In this document: positions 45,201-57,541 of the stretch, piece by piece
Layout of the letters: the number at the start of each line of letters is the position of its first letter
Numbering within the stretch: the first letter of the stretch is position 1
Translations under genes and position numbers: made by a program
Assembly (NCBI RefSeq): GCF_002999335.1
Contig: NW_020312115.1
Coordinates: 24,849-88,848 of the forward strand
Direction: 5' to 3'
Length of the DNA stretch: 64,000 nucleotides
Origin: Cyclospora cayetanensis
Lineage: Eukaryota; Apicomplexa; Conoidasida; Eucoccidiorida; Eimeriidae
Notes under the pieces: generated by a model
What the model was told of the DNA's origin: nothing
The model's database searches: none
The model's input: the letters and a program-made list of their open reading frames with translations, nothing else

Positions 45201-46139
45201 GCTATCGAACGGCTCGAGATCTTCTTGAGGCCCCGCCACGAAATCCCGAGGGGCCTCTTGAGGCTCTTGAAGCAGGGAAGGCGGAATGGGGCATGCCGCA
45301 GCTGCAGCAGCAGACCGTAAATGCGGCTGCATGCGCGAAAACAGCAACAAGAATTCTGCAGGGTCCAGACGCTGCAGCTCCTTCATGATGATTCCAATGG
45401 AATTTCGGGAGACTTCCCCTTCCGTAGAGTCCTTCCATGCGCATCCCCTCTCATTGCCAGCCGTGTGTGGGTTATTCTGAGAAGGCAGAGATCTTCCCGA
45501 AGAGCCAGAGGCCTCCGAGGGCCCTCGCTCCGCTGAACAGTCGCGAATAAGGGCTTCGTACCGCCCCAGCCGCTCTAAGAGGCCTTCATCCACTCCAGAG
45601 GGGCCCCCCAGGGGGAAGCCGTGCGCAGGAGGGTCCGGGAGATCGGCCCCTGGGGAATCCTCTTTAAAGCGCCCCCAGGGGGGGCTTCGTGCGGAGGATC
45701 CGGAAAGCTGGCTAGGCTGCTCGTTCAAAACACTCTTGTAGGGAGTCCATCGAGAAAAGACGATGCATGCATGGGTGATGAGAGGCGTTGCTCCTGGTTC
45801 TCGTTCTGTCTGTTGCGGGGAATTGGAGGGAGATTTCGCTTTCTGGAGCTCAGTAGGCGCCTCGCCGAGTGCGCGCACACCTGAACAGCCTGCTGCCGCT
45901 TCTGCTCTTGTTTCTGGGTAGCAGAGACCTCCAAGACGCAGGGGGCTGTCCTCGGCTTTGGGCCGTTGCTGCTGTGAGTGCCACCGCTCTTTTTGCTGCA
46001 GGCCCCCGATCCCCGAGAGAAGCTGCTCAAGTTCGGCTTCTGTAGTCTGTACGGTGTACAGGCACGCTGGCGGGAGAGCAGGGAAGCCGCAAGCGAGGGA
46101 GGAATGGAGGGGTCCGCCTAGAGGAGTATTCCGCTCCAT
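42270..46139 (-). CDS. TGS1: Trimethylguanosine synthase (TGS1) with long N-terminal region and inserts
   Basis: Cap hypermethylase: adds two methyl groups to the m7G caps of snRNA and snoRNA (family knowledge). Exons on the minus strand: 46139-43621, 43328-43145, and a tentative last exon 42536-42270 (989 aa in total). Seen: TGS1 entry helix (LSQYYWEGLLLDSASWCEMT, then EPVAAYIAL); SAM-binding motif I, VAADGCCGAGGDVAQLS (about aa 551); VLGVDRD acidic loop; catalytic SPPWGG (about aa 801); and after a phase-2 join LAAS|RVAPNVCLFLPRSTDLHEL, then LLEVEALYL. Motif I and SPPWGG are about 250 residues apart because of a low-complexity Ala/Ser/Arg insert; the usual spacing is far shorter. The N-terminal 400 residues are Gly/Pro/Ser-rich and unmatched. 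The last exon fits in phase but has no family motif, so the true C-terminus may differ. Confidence 0.8.
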
Positions 46140-49100
46140 GCTGCATCGGCAGTCTGTACACTAGAAAATGCAAACCCCAATACTGCACTCGGCACCCTGA
46201 CAACCATAACCGTAAGGGTGCCAACAGAAGCCGCTGACCCTAATCAGAGCACATTTCCCGGTTTGTTATTTGGATGGTGACGCTCCTATCAATGAAACCT
46301 CCGCCTGCAGCCACGGCGTTTACCGCCAAAGATGCAGAGCGCAGAGGTGGCATAAAGCCAAAGCTAAGCGAATTCTAGGTCCTGGTACCCCCTGAAGCCC
46401 AGCTCAGGAAGAAAGGAGGACTAGAAAGCACAGTACGTAGGGCCCACCGGTCGATCGACTTGAGGCCAGGATTGAGTAAAGGTTATGTGTACAGGCAACA
46501 CCGGCTGTTACTTGTGCCGGAGTCAAAAGGGCTTGTTCGTAAAAATTGTCTTCACTCTGCAGGACAAAAGAGCAAATATAGTCTAACATACCTTGGGAAA
46601 ATGTATCGCTTCAGCGCAGCTGTCCGCGCATTTTCCTTGTCTTGCTCCTGTTGTTTGTTGTTTCACATGTACTACATTAATACTTGGAATCAAATCTACA
46701 TTAAATTAATTTCCAACAACTGTTTCTCTGAAAATCCCCCCCTGCAGTTAACGAACCCCTCCCCACACCACGCCATGGCCGATCGCTCGTGATTCTCACC
46801 CGTAAACCCTGAGGCTTCAATTCCTTCCCAAAGCCGTAACTGACCAAAACGGAATAACACGCATAGTTTCCAGTGTGATTTCGCCTCTGTGTGGCATTGT
46901 TCCCTGTCGAGCGAGCCCACAGAGCGATGACAATAACATGCCTGCGCCCTGGCTTGTTGCACTCTCTACGTGACATTGTTGGCGATGTGGTGTATATAGA
47001 TACGCGTGCAATTAGGCATGTGGTAATCATATCTTTGTTTTTTGTGAAGGGGATCTATCATGTTTTACTGCGGTCTCCTTGAACGGCGGGCAGCACGGAA
47101 ATCCAGTGCCACGTTTTTAAAGGGGAACATTCCCATCTGCGTTGTAAAGAAAGGACTTCTCCTCCCTCACTGCAAATTCCTCACAATGATGAGCATACAG
47201 TGGCGCCGATCAGGAGTGGAGCAGCTGGCAACATGCGCAGAATAGACCACGCAGTCGCACAAATTTCCTTCGCACACAGGCAAAGGCTATGAACTCCTTT
47301 CGTACTTGTGTTTCCCTGCACTACAACTATGACAAGCAACAGAGCACTCCGTCGTGAAGCTCACTTATCCCAACACAAAAGGATAATGATCCACAAGTAA
47401 CTTTCTAGTTCCAACTTGACCCATTTATAGCATTCCATATGCCTAGTGGACATTCTGTGCGATTGCTAGGACTGTTCTGGGTGATGGGAATGACACTGGC
47501 ATTGCTGTAACTTTTTCCTTTGAGCCACAAACCTTGTAGTCTCAAATAAAGGAGGAAAACTGCATTTTTCAAAAGCAGAGAAGAACGCTCTCTTTCAGTG
47601 ATCTAGACTGTGCTTCCAGCTGACCGGTCATTTTATTAAGAATTGATAAACGCATAGCTTTAATTGTTAAGCCGCTTAGTTTACCTGTAGAATACAAGAA
47701 TCCAGATTGGCCTTTTTCCCCGCGCTAATAGTGGCAGCTTCCTAATCACCACTGCCAGGCACTTGCAGGCCGGGTACATGCATCCCAGCGCCAGTCAACA
47801 CCATTTCAAGTTGCCTTCAGAAAATCAAACATTTGATGGGAGGGGACCGCAAATCGTGCTTCCTGCGTGGCATTTGTGCTTCGCTAACAGGGCAAAAGCG
47901 CTCTCCTCGCAGTAAACGACCCTAGAGAACAAGTCCTTTTCTTCAATTGCATGCGCAAAGTTTCCCACTAAAGCGGTATGCTCGCTAAGGGCTCCTCCTT
48001 TGCAGGCTATGAAATACACAAAAAACTTAGTGAACTGTCAAGCCAATACCTACGCATTAAAAATATATAATCAAGTCATGAGTTCAATCGTATCAGGTCA
48101 CTCAAGAGGGCTCTTGCCCTAGGAGTCTCAATTTGCCCTTCCGCAGCCCCTCTCTCCGTCCACAAGTTGTTGGCATACTACTCATTGCACCAAGTATGAC
48201 ATGAGAGCAAGTCATCACAGTGTACACCCACCCGCAAAACACCTGCGAAGGCCCGAAACGACCAGAAGGCCGGCCAACCCCAGGTCTTTTGCGAGGACGA
48301 GTGTCCAACGATACCAGAGGGCTATCTCAGTGACGCAAACCACTGCGCTGTGCTTTGGCTGACAAGAAGAGAAAGGGCCAGGCTGACTTCGTTAATGCAG
48401 CTCTTAAAACTAAGCTCTGCTTCTCTTCATCTGAAAACTTGGTACGCCGATGCTATGGCCATGGGAACTTTATCGTACCGTGATTTTTCATGCATTTCTA
48501 GTGGACTTAGAGATAGGTCCATGGGAAGGTTGGGAAGATGTAGTTCAAAGAAGCAAAGGACACGCAGTAAGGGATAGACACAAGAAGGTGGGACGGATTT
48601 AGACGCATACTTTGGCCCTTTGCACAGAGCCCTTACCCCTTACGTCCTACACGACAAACTATCCAGAACCGTCTGAGGACGTGGGCCCCTTGGTGTCCGT
48701 TCTAAAAGAGCTCTATGCAACAGGAAGACGGCAAAGGAGAAGACCTATAGGTTCATCTGTAAAATCTTTGCAAGGCCAGAGTAACATCGAGAGGCTGGAC
48801 GAAAGCACTAGTGCACTGATGAGGGGGAGTGTCAGCGCTGCTGGAAGTAAAGAAGGACATGGGTGGCTCAGGGCACGCTCATAACAAGAGTACCTGAGAA
48901 CAGACGGTGATGGCGTTCCTTCAAAACGTAAGAGGGAAGTGATGCTTATTTAGGGGAAGAGGAAGTGCAGCAAGTTCATTATTGTTGGATACATGGACCA
49001 AATGGCCCTGTGAGGCGCTTCCCAGGCATATACATAGAATAAGGCCGTCATTGCTTTCTTATGTGCAATACTTAATTCTGCTTCCGGTTAACTCCTCTAA

Positions 49101-49810
49101 GAGGCGGGCTCGTTCACGCTTCGTGTAATTCGGCGGTTTCAGAGTTTAGTGTCTAAAGGGATACGAGGTTCCGCGGTGGGAAAATGAATGCGCTGTTTCG
49201 TCCTGATCGAACTAGGATACAGCAGGTCTGAAAAAGGAATCAACAGCTAGTACGTAAGTGGTAGTGCACTGGTAGCGCCTTGTGCTTTACTTGAAGGAAT
49301 GAAGAGGCGTCCGAAAGCAGCGGAGATGCAGCAAGTCAAGAATAGCACTTCTTGGTCAAAATGTTCACTAGCTCCCCGCCGCTACCCGGGCTCTACTCCG
49401 TTTCTTTTGTCAGGAATTTGAGTTGAAGACCTTGCAAGCCCCAAAGAATGCACTGTACTGACTGCCTACAGGCTTTGTTGTTCTAGATGTGCGATCACTC
49501 TAGGCCAGACGTTCCCCAGCAAGCATAGTGAACGCACGATATGTTGCAGGAACCCAGGGAGTGCTTACAATGCCAAAGGAGACAATGTAATGACTTGCAG
49601 CAACCCTGCCAAATTTTAAAACAAGGCCTGAAATTTAAATGTGGCTAAGGCAGTGGCGGACATAGCTATTCGGCAAGAGCGGGAGAGACAGAAACTAGCT
49701 AAAGGAGATTTTGTTTGATTAAGATTGCGCGATGGTGGTGGTTGACCCGAGTTAGTGACAAAATCCAATGACTTCAACGCTAACGAAATGAGCGTGCTGA
49801 ACCTACCCAC
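46140..49810. other. Long gene-poor region
   Basis: About 3.7 kb with only short unmatched open frames on both strands, including 48350-48577 and 48612-48884 on the plus strand. No RNA gene, domain or clear repeat was recognised. The TGS1 promoter should lie at its left end. Confidence 0.4.
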
Positions 49811-50730
49811 TCAAAGCTTTGTTCCACTAATTGAAGGCTTTCTCATCATCCCCACAATTAGGCTGCTTATTCCCCCTCGCATTGAGTATATTTCTTGTAT
49901 TTGGATGCAAAGCATTAGCGCCAATTCCTGAACTCCGGCTTTTGACGGGGTTGCTTCCGCTGTGTCGGCACTCGCTGGGAGCGTTATGAGCGGTTGCCCT
50001 GTTTGCCTCCACCTTTTACTTTGTGAGTAAAAGTCGCCTCTTGTGGGAAAACAATGAGGCATGCAGACACTGAATGATGCTTGATTTGCAATCAGAGGCT
50101 CCACGATTTGTAGTGCAGCTCGTGCCTCCTTCTCGCTCTGTCCGAGTATCTGCGTCTTCTTTGATTTGCTTGCTTTTTGGGCAATCAAACTGGATAAGAA
50201 ACAACGTTACATACATCATATTTGTATTTTCAGCGCGTGCTACTTCCTCGTCTTTTACTCCCCAAAGCAGTCGCAGTGGCCTCTGGGCTTCTGCTGCTTG
50301 TGCTGCTCGTACGCTCAAACGCGCCAAGCAGGGCAACGATTTTCTACAGAGTCATTCTCCTCTGGGAGCTGTCGTGCAAATTAAGCAAGACAGAGAGCAG
50401 CGACCAATGAAAAAACACGGCGAAACACTCTGCCCACAGGCACCACCAGGAGCCCCCGCTGCCGGGACGAGCAACTGACCACAGCCGACAAAGAGCTGAG
50501 AGACTGGGGAACTCGAGAAGAAACACTCGCCGTTTCAAGTTTATTTTTTCAATAGATTCCAAGTAATTTTGGATTATCTTGGCCTTCTTGTAGTTCACCC
50601 CCTCTGCCTCTCTCTGATGCGCCATCTTGACAGCCTTCCAGCATCTCTCCCGCGGCCCTCCCACGATCTGCCAAGCGAGCTCAAGGCCTACATACCCTAC
50701 GTCCAAATCTCGTGCTTGGAAGCCCATGTG
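49811..50730 (-). CDS. Putative small hypothetical protein, divergent to the 50.9 kb gene
   Basis: Suggested by a non-repetitive frame starting at an ATG near 50730 (MGFQARDLDVGYVGLELAWQ, then WKAVKMAHQREAEGVNYKKA) and by a second segment below a strong acceptor (TTGTTTCTTATCCAG) at 50190. That segment reads LIAQKASKSKKTQILGQSE and runs to a stop at 49811. Exon 1 looks like folded helical protein rich in Lys and Glu. The donor joining the two is not clear: several weak phase-2 GT sites lie between 50390 and 50450. I do not recognise the family. It would share a short upstream region with the plus-strand gene starting at 50855. Confidence 0.35.
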
Positions 50731-50854
50731 TAGGTTTTTTCTTGCGTTTACCAACGCAGGGGGGGACCTCTCTGTCTGCGCGTCCGCGTAAAAATCGCAT
50801 GTGCCATGGGCTTGCGGGGTGCAGTGGGAGAGGGGAAACACTTGGTCTGTTACA
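50731..50854. promoter_or_regulatory. Possible bidirectional promoter region
   Basis: About 120 bp between the putative minus-strand ATG (50730) and the plus-strand ATG (50855). If both starts are right, both 5' UTRs and a shared promoter lie here or overlap the genes. No defined motif was recognised. Confidence 0.25.
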
Positions 50855-53800
50855 ATGGCGTTCCCAGGGGCCCTAGGGGGGCATTCGGGATTCCCTTCTT
50901 CTGCGTATGCGCGCCGGCGGATGTACAATCAGCTGGCCCTAGACACCCCTTTTTCTAAACAGACGAACTACACGGGCTCCTTGCTTGGAAGGACAACATC
51001 TCCTGCCTTAAGGGCTCATGAAGAGGCTGCTACCCGCCGACGTCGCAGCCTGAGTGCTCAGAGACAGCCGACAGATGATATACCCTTGGGCAGACACAGC
51101 GCAGCCCGTGCTGCCTCACGCCACAGTCGCTGTCAGAGAGAAGCGAACCCAGACGGTTCCTACGAGGGCCAGCCGAGGAGTCCTTTCTCCTACCCGAAAA
51201 ACAAACAGGAGGTCTTCCCGTGCTGGAACGCAATGACTCCAGATGACTTTGGTGTGCCTCCCCACGGAGGAGGCACCCGTCTCGTCGCCAAGGAGGCCTC
51301 CTCCGCCTCCCGAGAAGTGGGAAACGCTGCAGTAGCGGAGGCTCTTCGCAACAGACTGGAGAACGTCCACGGGGACCTTCACCACGACCTCGATAAAAGG
51401 TCTCTCCTAGCATCCGAGCAGCAGGACGCCTACGACTTTTCCCCCGCGTCTGCAGACGACCATCGCCACTTCTCTGTCAGTTTAGCATCCTCCAGGGGGT
51501 ACCCCTCTCTCGCGTCGCCTCGCCTCCCCCTAAGGGCACGCCGCTCTCTCTATGAGGCCTTGTTTCCGCACACGAAAGCAGCAGAAGCTCTGCCGTGACG
51601 CTGCCGCGAGCAGGAGCCTTCGGTTCATGTACAACAAATTTGCCCAGTCCTTCATTTGCGTGCCGCACTGCGCCTCAGGCTCCCCCCCTGCGGAAGGACG
51701 AAGGCCGATCTTTTGCTGAGAGCAGGCGAGACTCTGACACACCCAGACAGGGGCACCCTCAGGAGTTTTCAGAGACAGATGAGGCCTCCAATCCTCCGAC
51801 ACACGCCTGGGCTGAATGCAGCATTACAGACCACCCCTCGTCACGAAAGGAGCGCAAGAAGGAATCACGCGGTATGTCGCAGTGCCTGTTCAGCATAGCC
51901 TCCTCAAGGCTATTTACACGCCTACCGTGGACAAGTCTTCTTCGATTCTCCTGAGAAGAGGACCTTAGAGGGAATCAGTCGGCTCGGCAGCTCCCTTCCT
52001 TGCCGCGCTATCACAGAGGCCCCTAAATCTCCCTCAGAAACCCCTATCACGAACGCTTCTGCGGCGCATATTGCGGCCTCTGCCTGCTGCCTACTTGCCA
52101 CTGTGGCTCAGTGTGTTGATGTCTGCCTGCACCACATTGTACGCAGCTCGCGACACACAGGGGCCAACAAAAACTGACGAGCAGCAGCAGCAGCAGCGGC
52201 AGCCGCCGTTCTTGCCCTCCCAGCCCTCGCCACCTTCCACGCAACGCCAGCGTAAAGCCTCTTCGCTTTGGAGGCGATCGAATTCCAGTGAACAGAGACG
52301 TTTTTCAGGGCCGAGACTTCAGGAGGAATTCTTAAAAAGCCCTTCTTCAGGTGTGTCTGTGACATCCTGTGCCTCCGGGTGGGTGAGGCCTCATACTGCG
52401 CGCCGATCCGGGTGAAGCCTCTGCCTCCCTGTTTTCTCTCTTGCTGCACTCCTCAGCCCCAGAGGAAAAAGACTTTCCGTGTACAGCCGAAGACCTTCAA
52501 GCGAAGGCGGCTGATGCGGTCCAAAAGGCGCAGATGCTTCTGGAAAGAGAGAGCAACAAGAATCTTGCCGAATTCCTCCCACGGGCTCCCTACGTCACAA
52601 CCGGATTCGCAGCGCCTCCGTGAGCGGTTGCAGCCCAGTGTGTTGTTGAGCACTCGCAGAGTTTTCCTTTCATGCGAGTGAGAAGTGCTCTGGGGAAGGT
52701 TGCGCGTGGTGCTTTCGTTTCGTGTGCCTCCGGCTGCAAGCCGTATGTGTGTGGTTGGCTGGAAAGGCGCACAGTGAATAGTGCATGCGCCCATCCCTGG
52801 AGGCTTGTTGGCGAAGGGACTGGTGAAAGCGGGCAAGAGAGCAGAAGTTTTCTGCTTTCGAAGGCAGAAGGGGAGGGCGCGTGCGTGGGTGTGGGGGCGT
52901 CGCTGGAGAGGGGCGATAGAGGAGGGGCCTTGCCGTGAGGCCTCCTGTGGGTATGTGCCTCAGAGAGGCTCTAAGCCTTGTGGAGAAGCTACGCTTGAGG
53001 GAGGAGAAGGCTGAAGTTCTAGAGAGGATGAACCGAAGAGCGGTCCCCTTGTCGGTCGGAGAGAGGGCTGCCGTCGAGGCGGAAAGTGAGACTTCTTTAG
53101 AGAAGGATTGGAGGCACATGCGGCAAGCGATAGAGGGAAGCGGGCGGGGTGGGAAGGGGCTAGCTAGCTACGGATGAGAAGTTAGGCGCACATCCGCACG
53201 GTCGCCATCTCTCCTTCATCTGCTTCTCTTCTTCTTGCCCGTCTCTTGAGTCGCGTGCAGGGCGATTTTTGAGGCACTGTTTGTGCGGCGCGGTTCCAGA
53301 CGCTTCTGTGTGCTGTGCTGGTGGCTGTCTGTTGGGCCTTGCTGCAGTGGCAACGCTCCAAACGAAGGTTCAAAATTACTATCTCCTTTACCAGAAGGCG
53401 TTACAGAGACAGAATCCCATGGAAACCGAGCTAAAGAGGCTCAGAAGAGGCAAGCTGTCTCCCTTTTTCCCTTCGCCTCCAGACATCCCTGCAGAGGCCC
53501 ACTACCACACTTGCATGCTGCGCAGGCTTTCAAACGCCAAATGCTTTTCCTTCTCTGCTAACAAAGCACGTCGTGGCTGTTTCCTAGGGGGGAGTGCGTA
53601 AGAGGCGCTTGACGTGCAGTCGCTTCCTGCCCTTAAAAAAAGGCACTCTGCGCGTGTGTGGTGGCGTTCCCCTGCGGCCTCACGTGTCGATCTTCTTTGC
53701 GCGAGCCTTTATTCCGGTGCGCAAGTCTGCGGATGCCCTCTCTTTTTGCAGAGCTGGCGGATGGTCGGGAGGCACAGCGTCGCTACAAGATCGGGGAGAT

Positions 53801-56800
53801 GGCTAGGCTCAAGCCGTCAGGCGGAGACGGCCGCGTTGAGCGAGCAGGAGAGCAGGGCCCATGGGTGAGAGGCGTCTGAGAACGGGCAGGAAGGGGGGCT
53901 GGTGGCTTGGCGTTGAGGAAAGCAGGCTGAAAAGGCGGGAAAAAAGAGGGTCCACAGAGGCAAGGAGACAACAGGCAGATATTATGCAGGCTTAGGGCCT
54001 TGCGCAGGGGCGAGGAGGACCTCAAGAGGGCGAGAGGGAGTGGGAGAGATGCAACAAGCATACAACGAGAGCGGCAGAAAGCGCTTTTTTGTTCGCCGGA
54101 GAGGGGTGATGACGGAGGCCGCCTTTGTAGGGGGCAGCCAGAGCTCGATGGGGAAGGAAAACGCTTTTGCCGGGGTGCCCTTCTTGCAGCAGTCTTGCCA
54201 TTCGTGTGGTGTGTGATGTGCGGTGTATTGCGTGTGATGTGTGGTGTATTGTGTGTGATGTGCGGTGTATTGCGTGTGATGCGCGGTGTATTGTGTGTGA
54301 TGCGTGGTGTATTGCGTGTGATGTGTGGTGTATTGCGTGTGATGTGTGGTGTATTGTGTGTGATGCGTGGTGTATTGTGTGTGATGTGGTGTGCTGTGGA
54401 CGCAGTCTGATTCGGAGTTTTCTCTGCTGCTGCACGCACTCTTGGGTGTCTGTCACTGCATAACCCCCCTCTTCGCGCAGGAAGCGAGCAAGTATGCTGA
54501 ATCCATGCCCGGACCGAACAGCAGAAACATGGTGAAAGCGGTGGCATTTGTGGCCTCCAGCAGTCACCTGCATCCTGCCATAGAGAAGGCGAGGCGTGAT
54601 CTTGCAGCGGCGCTGCGCGGACTGCCGCAGAGTCACTGGGAGCTGCTGCAGGAGCGAGAGCAGCAGCAGCAGTCCGCTTTCTTGGAAGGCGCAGCAGGGA
54701 GCAGCTCGAGCGCATACTACGGGAGAGGCCGCCTTGGCGGTGGTCGATCGAGGGGGGACCCCCACTCTTCGCCGGAAGAGGCGCAAAAAAGGCACCGGAG
54801 GCACAGCCAGCTGTCAGACTCGCAGCCTGCTTTGCTTTCGCACTGGCAATCGCAGCAGCGGCAGCGGCCAGGCAGCACCGAGCCGCGAGAGGGTCGGCGA
54901 GGCTTCGAGGATGGGCAGAGGGGGAGAGACTCCTCGAAGCGGTCCTTATTAGACAAACCATCCAATAGATCGCGCTCTGTGCGTTCGCAAAGCCCTAAGG
55001 CTCCAGCGTACAGAGCAGTTCATGCTGTCCACTGGGAAGGCATGCGGCGCACAGATGGTCTTGCCCTTTACTTCAAAGATGGAAGGGTAATTAGTCCCGA
55101 GAGAGAGCTCGTTTTCGCCGTAAGTGCCAGTCCCCTGTGTGTCGGGTTCTTCTAGCCACGCCTAGTACTTGCCGCCTTGATCAACAGGCCGTTAAAAAAA
55201 ATCAGGGGTAAGGACCTGGTGAAATAGAGAAGCTACGGCTTCGGGGTGCGGACTGAAGGCGAGCGATACAGAGGGGCTCCTCAGGAGTGGGGTTGGAAAC
55301 ATGTACATATATATGTATATATATTTTTAGGTACATTTAGATATATAGATGTGTATATATACATATATATATGTATGTATACTAGTTATGAAGATTGCCT
55401 CTGCTCTCCGCAGGCTGCTCCCATTGAGGTTCTTCTCTCGTCGAACTCTCCAGAATCACGTATGGTGTAGTTCATCAGCGCCACCCGCACCAAGCTGGCG
55501 GCTTGTTTTCCTGCGAAAGCACTGCTGGACACGTACTGAGTAGCAATTAAGACGCCTGCCAGGGGGCAGAAACAGTCGGAAAGCAAGCGTTCTCCTGAGG
55601 GAGTGAGGGAGAAGGGGCATTCTTGTGTATGTATGTGTGGTGTGTGTGTGTGTGCTGTAGCGACAAGCAAAGACGAAACGATGCGTTCCAGCATTCTCGA
55701 ACACAGGGGCCTTTTGCAGAGACCGACCTGCGCTGCCATTGGAGAGAAAGACGTAAAGGCTCAGGCAAGCCTGATGGCTTCAGCTTCCTTGCCTGACCAA
55801 TCAAGCGGTATGTACTGTCCCTCCTGCCACAACCCCAGCACGCGCAGCAGCTCCTGCCCTGCTCGCTCATGCAATAAAGCTTCGAACGGGAGAGGGGAAA
55901 GAAGAGAGGGGGGAAGGAAGGAAGGGGGAAAGGAGAAGGAGGAAGGCTGCGCCTAAAAGGAAGGCAAAAAAAATCATCCAGGCTGGCGCAGCACCGGCCT
56001 TTTTCGCAGGAATAAAAAAGGGGAGAGCATAGCGTCTATCGACTATGACGGGGACTGTGTGTCTTTTTGTCTTTATAGTAGTTGTGCAAGGGCGCCTGTT
56101 TCTGCCGGTGTGAGCAGCAGCGCGTGCAATTTTTCCAAAGGAAAGCGTTTGGATGCGTTTGCATGCAGCTGACGCCAGTGTATCGGCGAGCTCTAAGGCC
56201 CCTTCCCGCAATGGCTCCACTTCACGCCCTTGCAAGTCGATCTCCCTTCTTCCCGCAAAGTCTTCGGCGCAGTTTGGCAGTACCAAAACCTCCGGTGAGT
56301 CCTCTCCTGGAAAATTATGCCCTGCTCGCTTCTCTGTTTCCTCCTTGAGGGGATCAGGGAGGGGAGGAGGGAGGTAAACAGCAGGACGGAAAAAAAGAGC
56401 ATGGCATTGTTGTTTTGTGGTAGAGCTCGCGAAACAGCAGTATTCCACCAGCTTGTTAGCCATATGCCCATTTGCCAGCTCCGCAGGCCTTACAACAAAC
56501 AACCGTGTCTGTCGCTCTCTGCCTTTCAGGGATCTCTGCCTCCAAGAAGAAAGCAGCCGAAACTAAAAGAGCATCGTCGCTCCTTCTGTCGCAGGCTGCC
56601 CAACCTGGTGGAAAAAAAGCACCCTCTGTGCTGATCTCCGAAAAAGCATCAGATTCCACTGCTGTGCCCTCCAAACTGAGCGGTTCTGCCGTCTCTCTTC
56701 TCCCGCAGCCTTCACCCTCTCTGCTCCCTTCTTCCCAAGGCCTCTACATTGCCCCCTCGAAGTCTTCAGAAGGAGGAATATCCAAAGCAGGGGCTTCTCT

Positions 56801-57510
56801 GATCCCTAAAGTCGAGATAATACCCGCAAAAACAGAGCTTACCCTTCCCAAGATGGTGGTCAGCCCTTCGGTTGCAGCTCCTGCGCCTAAGGACGAGGCA
56901 CTGGCCCTCAAAGCGCCTCCAAAGGCAGAAGGAGAGAGCCTTCGTCCGAAGGAAGAGACGGAGCCTCTGCCTTCTAAAGATGAACCCGATCGTCCAAAAG
57001 AAAAGGCCGAAGCGATGCTTCCTCCTAAAGAAAAGGTCGAAGCGATGCCTCCCCCCAAAGAAAAGGCCGAAGCAGTGCTTCCTCCCAAAGAAAAAGTCGA
57101 AGCGATGCCTCCTCCCAAAGAAAAAGTCGAAGCAATGCATCCCCCCAAAGAAAAGGCCGAAGCGATGCCTCCCCCCAAAGAAAAAGTCGAAGCGATGCCT
57201 CCCCCCAAAGAAAAGGCAGAGCTCGAACGAAGGCTGTCTAAGCGCTTGGCAGGGGAAGAGGCCGACAAGCAGCTTGATAAGGCGATCTCTCGAAAGAAAA
57301 GCGAGCAGGGGGGGGGGCCTCCTGAAAGGAAAGAGAGCATGAAGGCTGCAGGGAGCTCCAAAACTACACAGCGTGGAGACTCCAAGGATTCTGAAATGGT
57401 AAGAGCATCAAGTTCTCTGTCTTTGCGAAGCTTGCTATGATCTCTTCCCTGCCTCTTGCCTTCACCAAACTGCCGCCAGCTTGTCACTTGTTGATGCATC
57501 TCCGTTCAAG

Positions 57511-57541
<31 letters not shown>

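Noticed and set aside
54022..54804. Long minus-strand frame with His/Thr-rich repeats
   Set aside because: It is the antisense reading of the 21-bp minisatellite and of plus-strand exons; no start context, domain or splice support.
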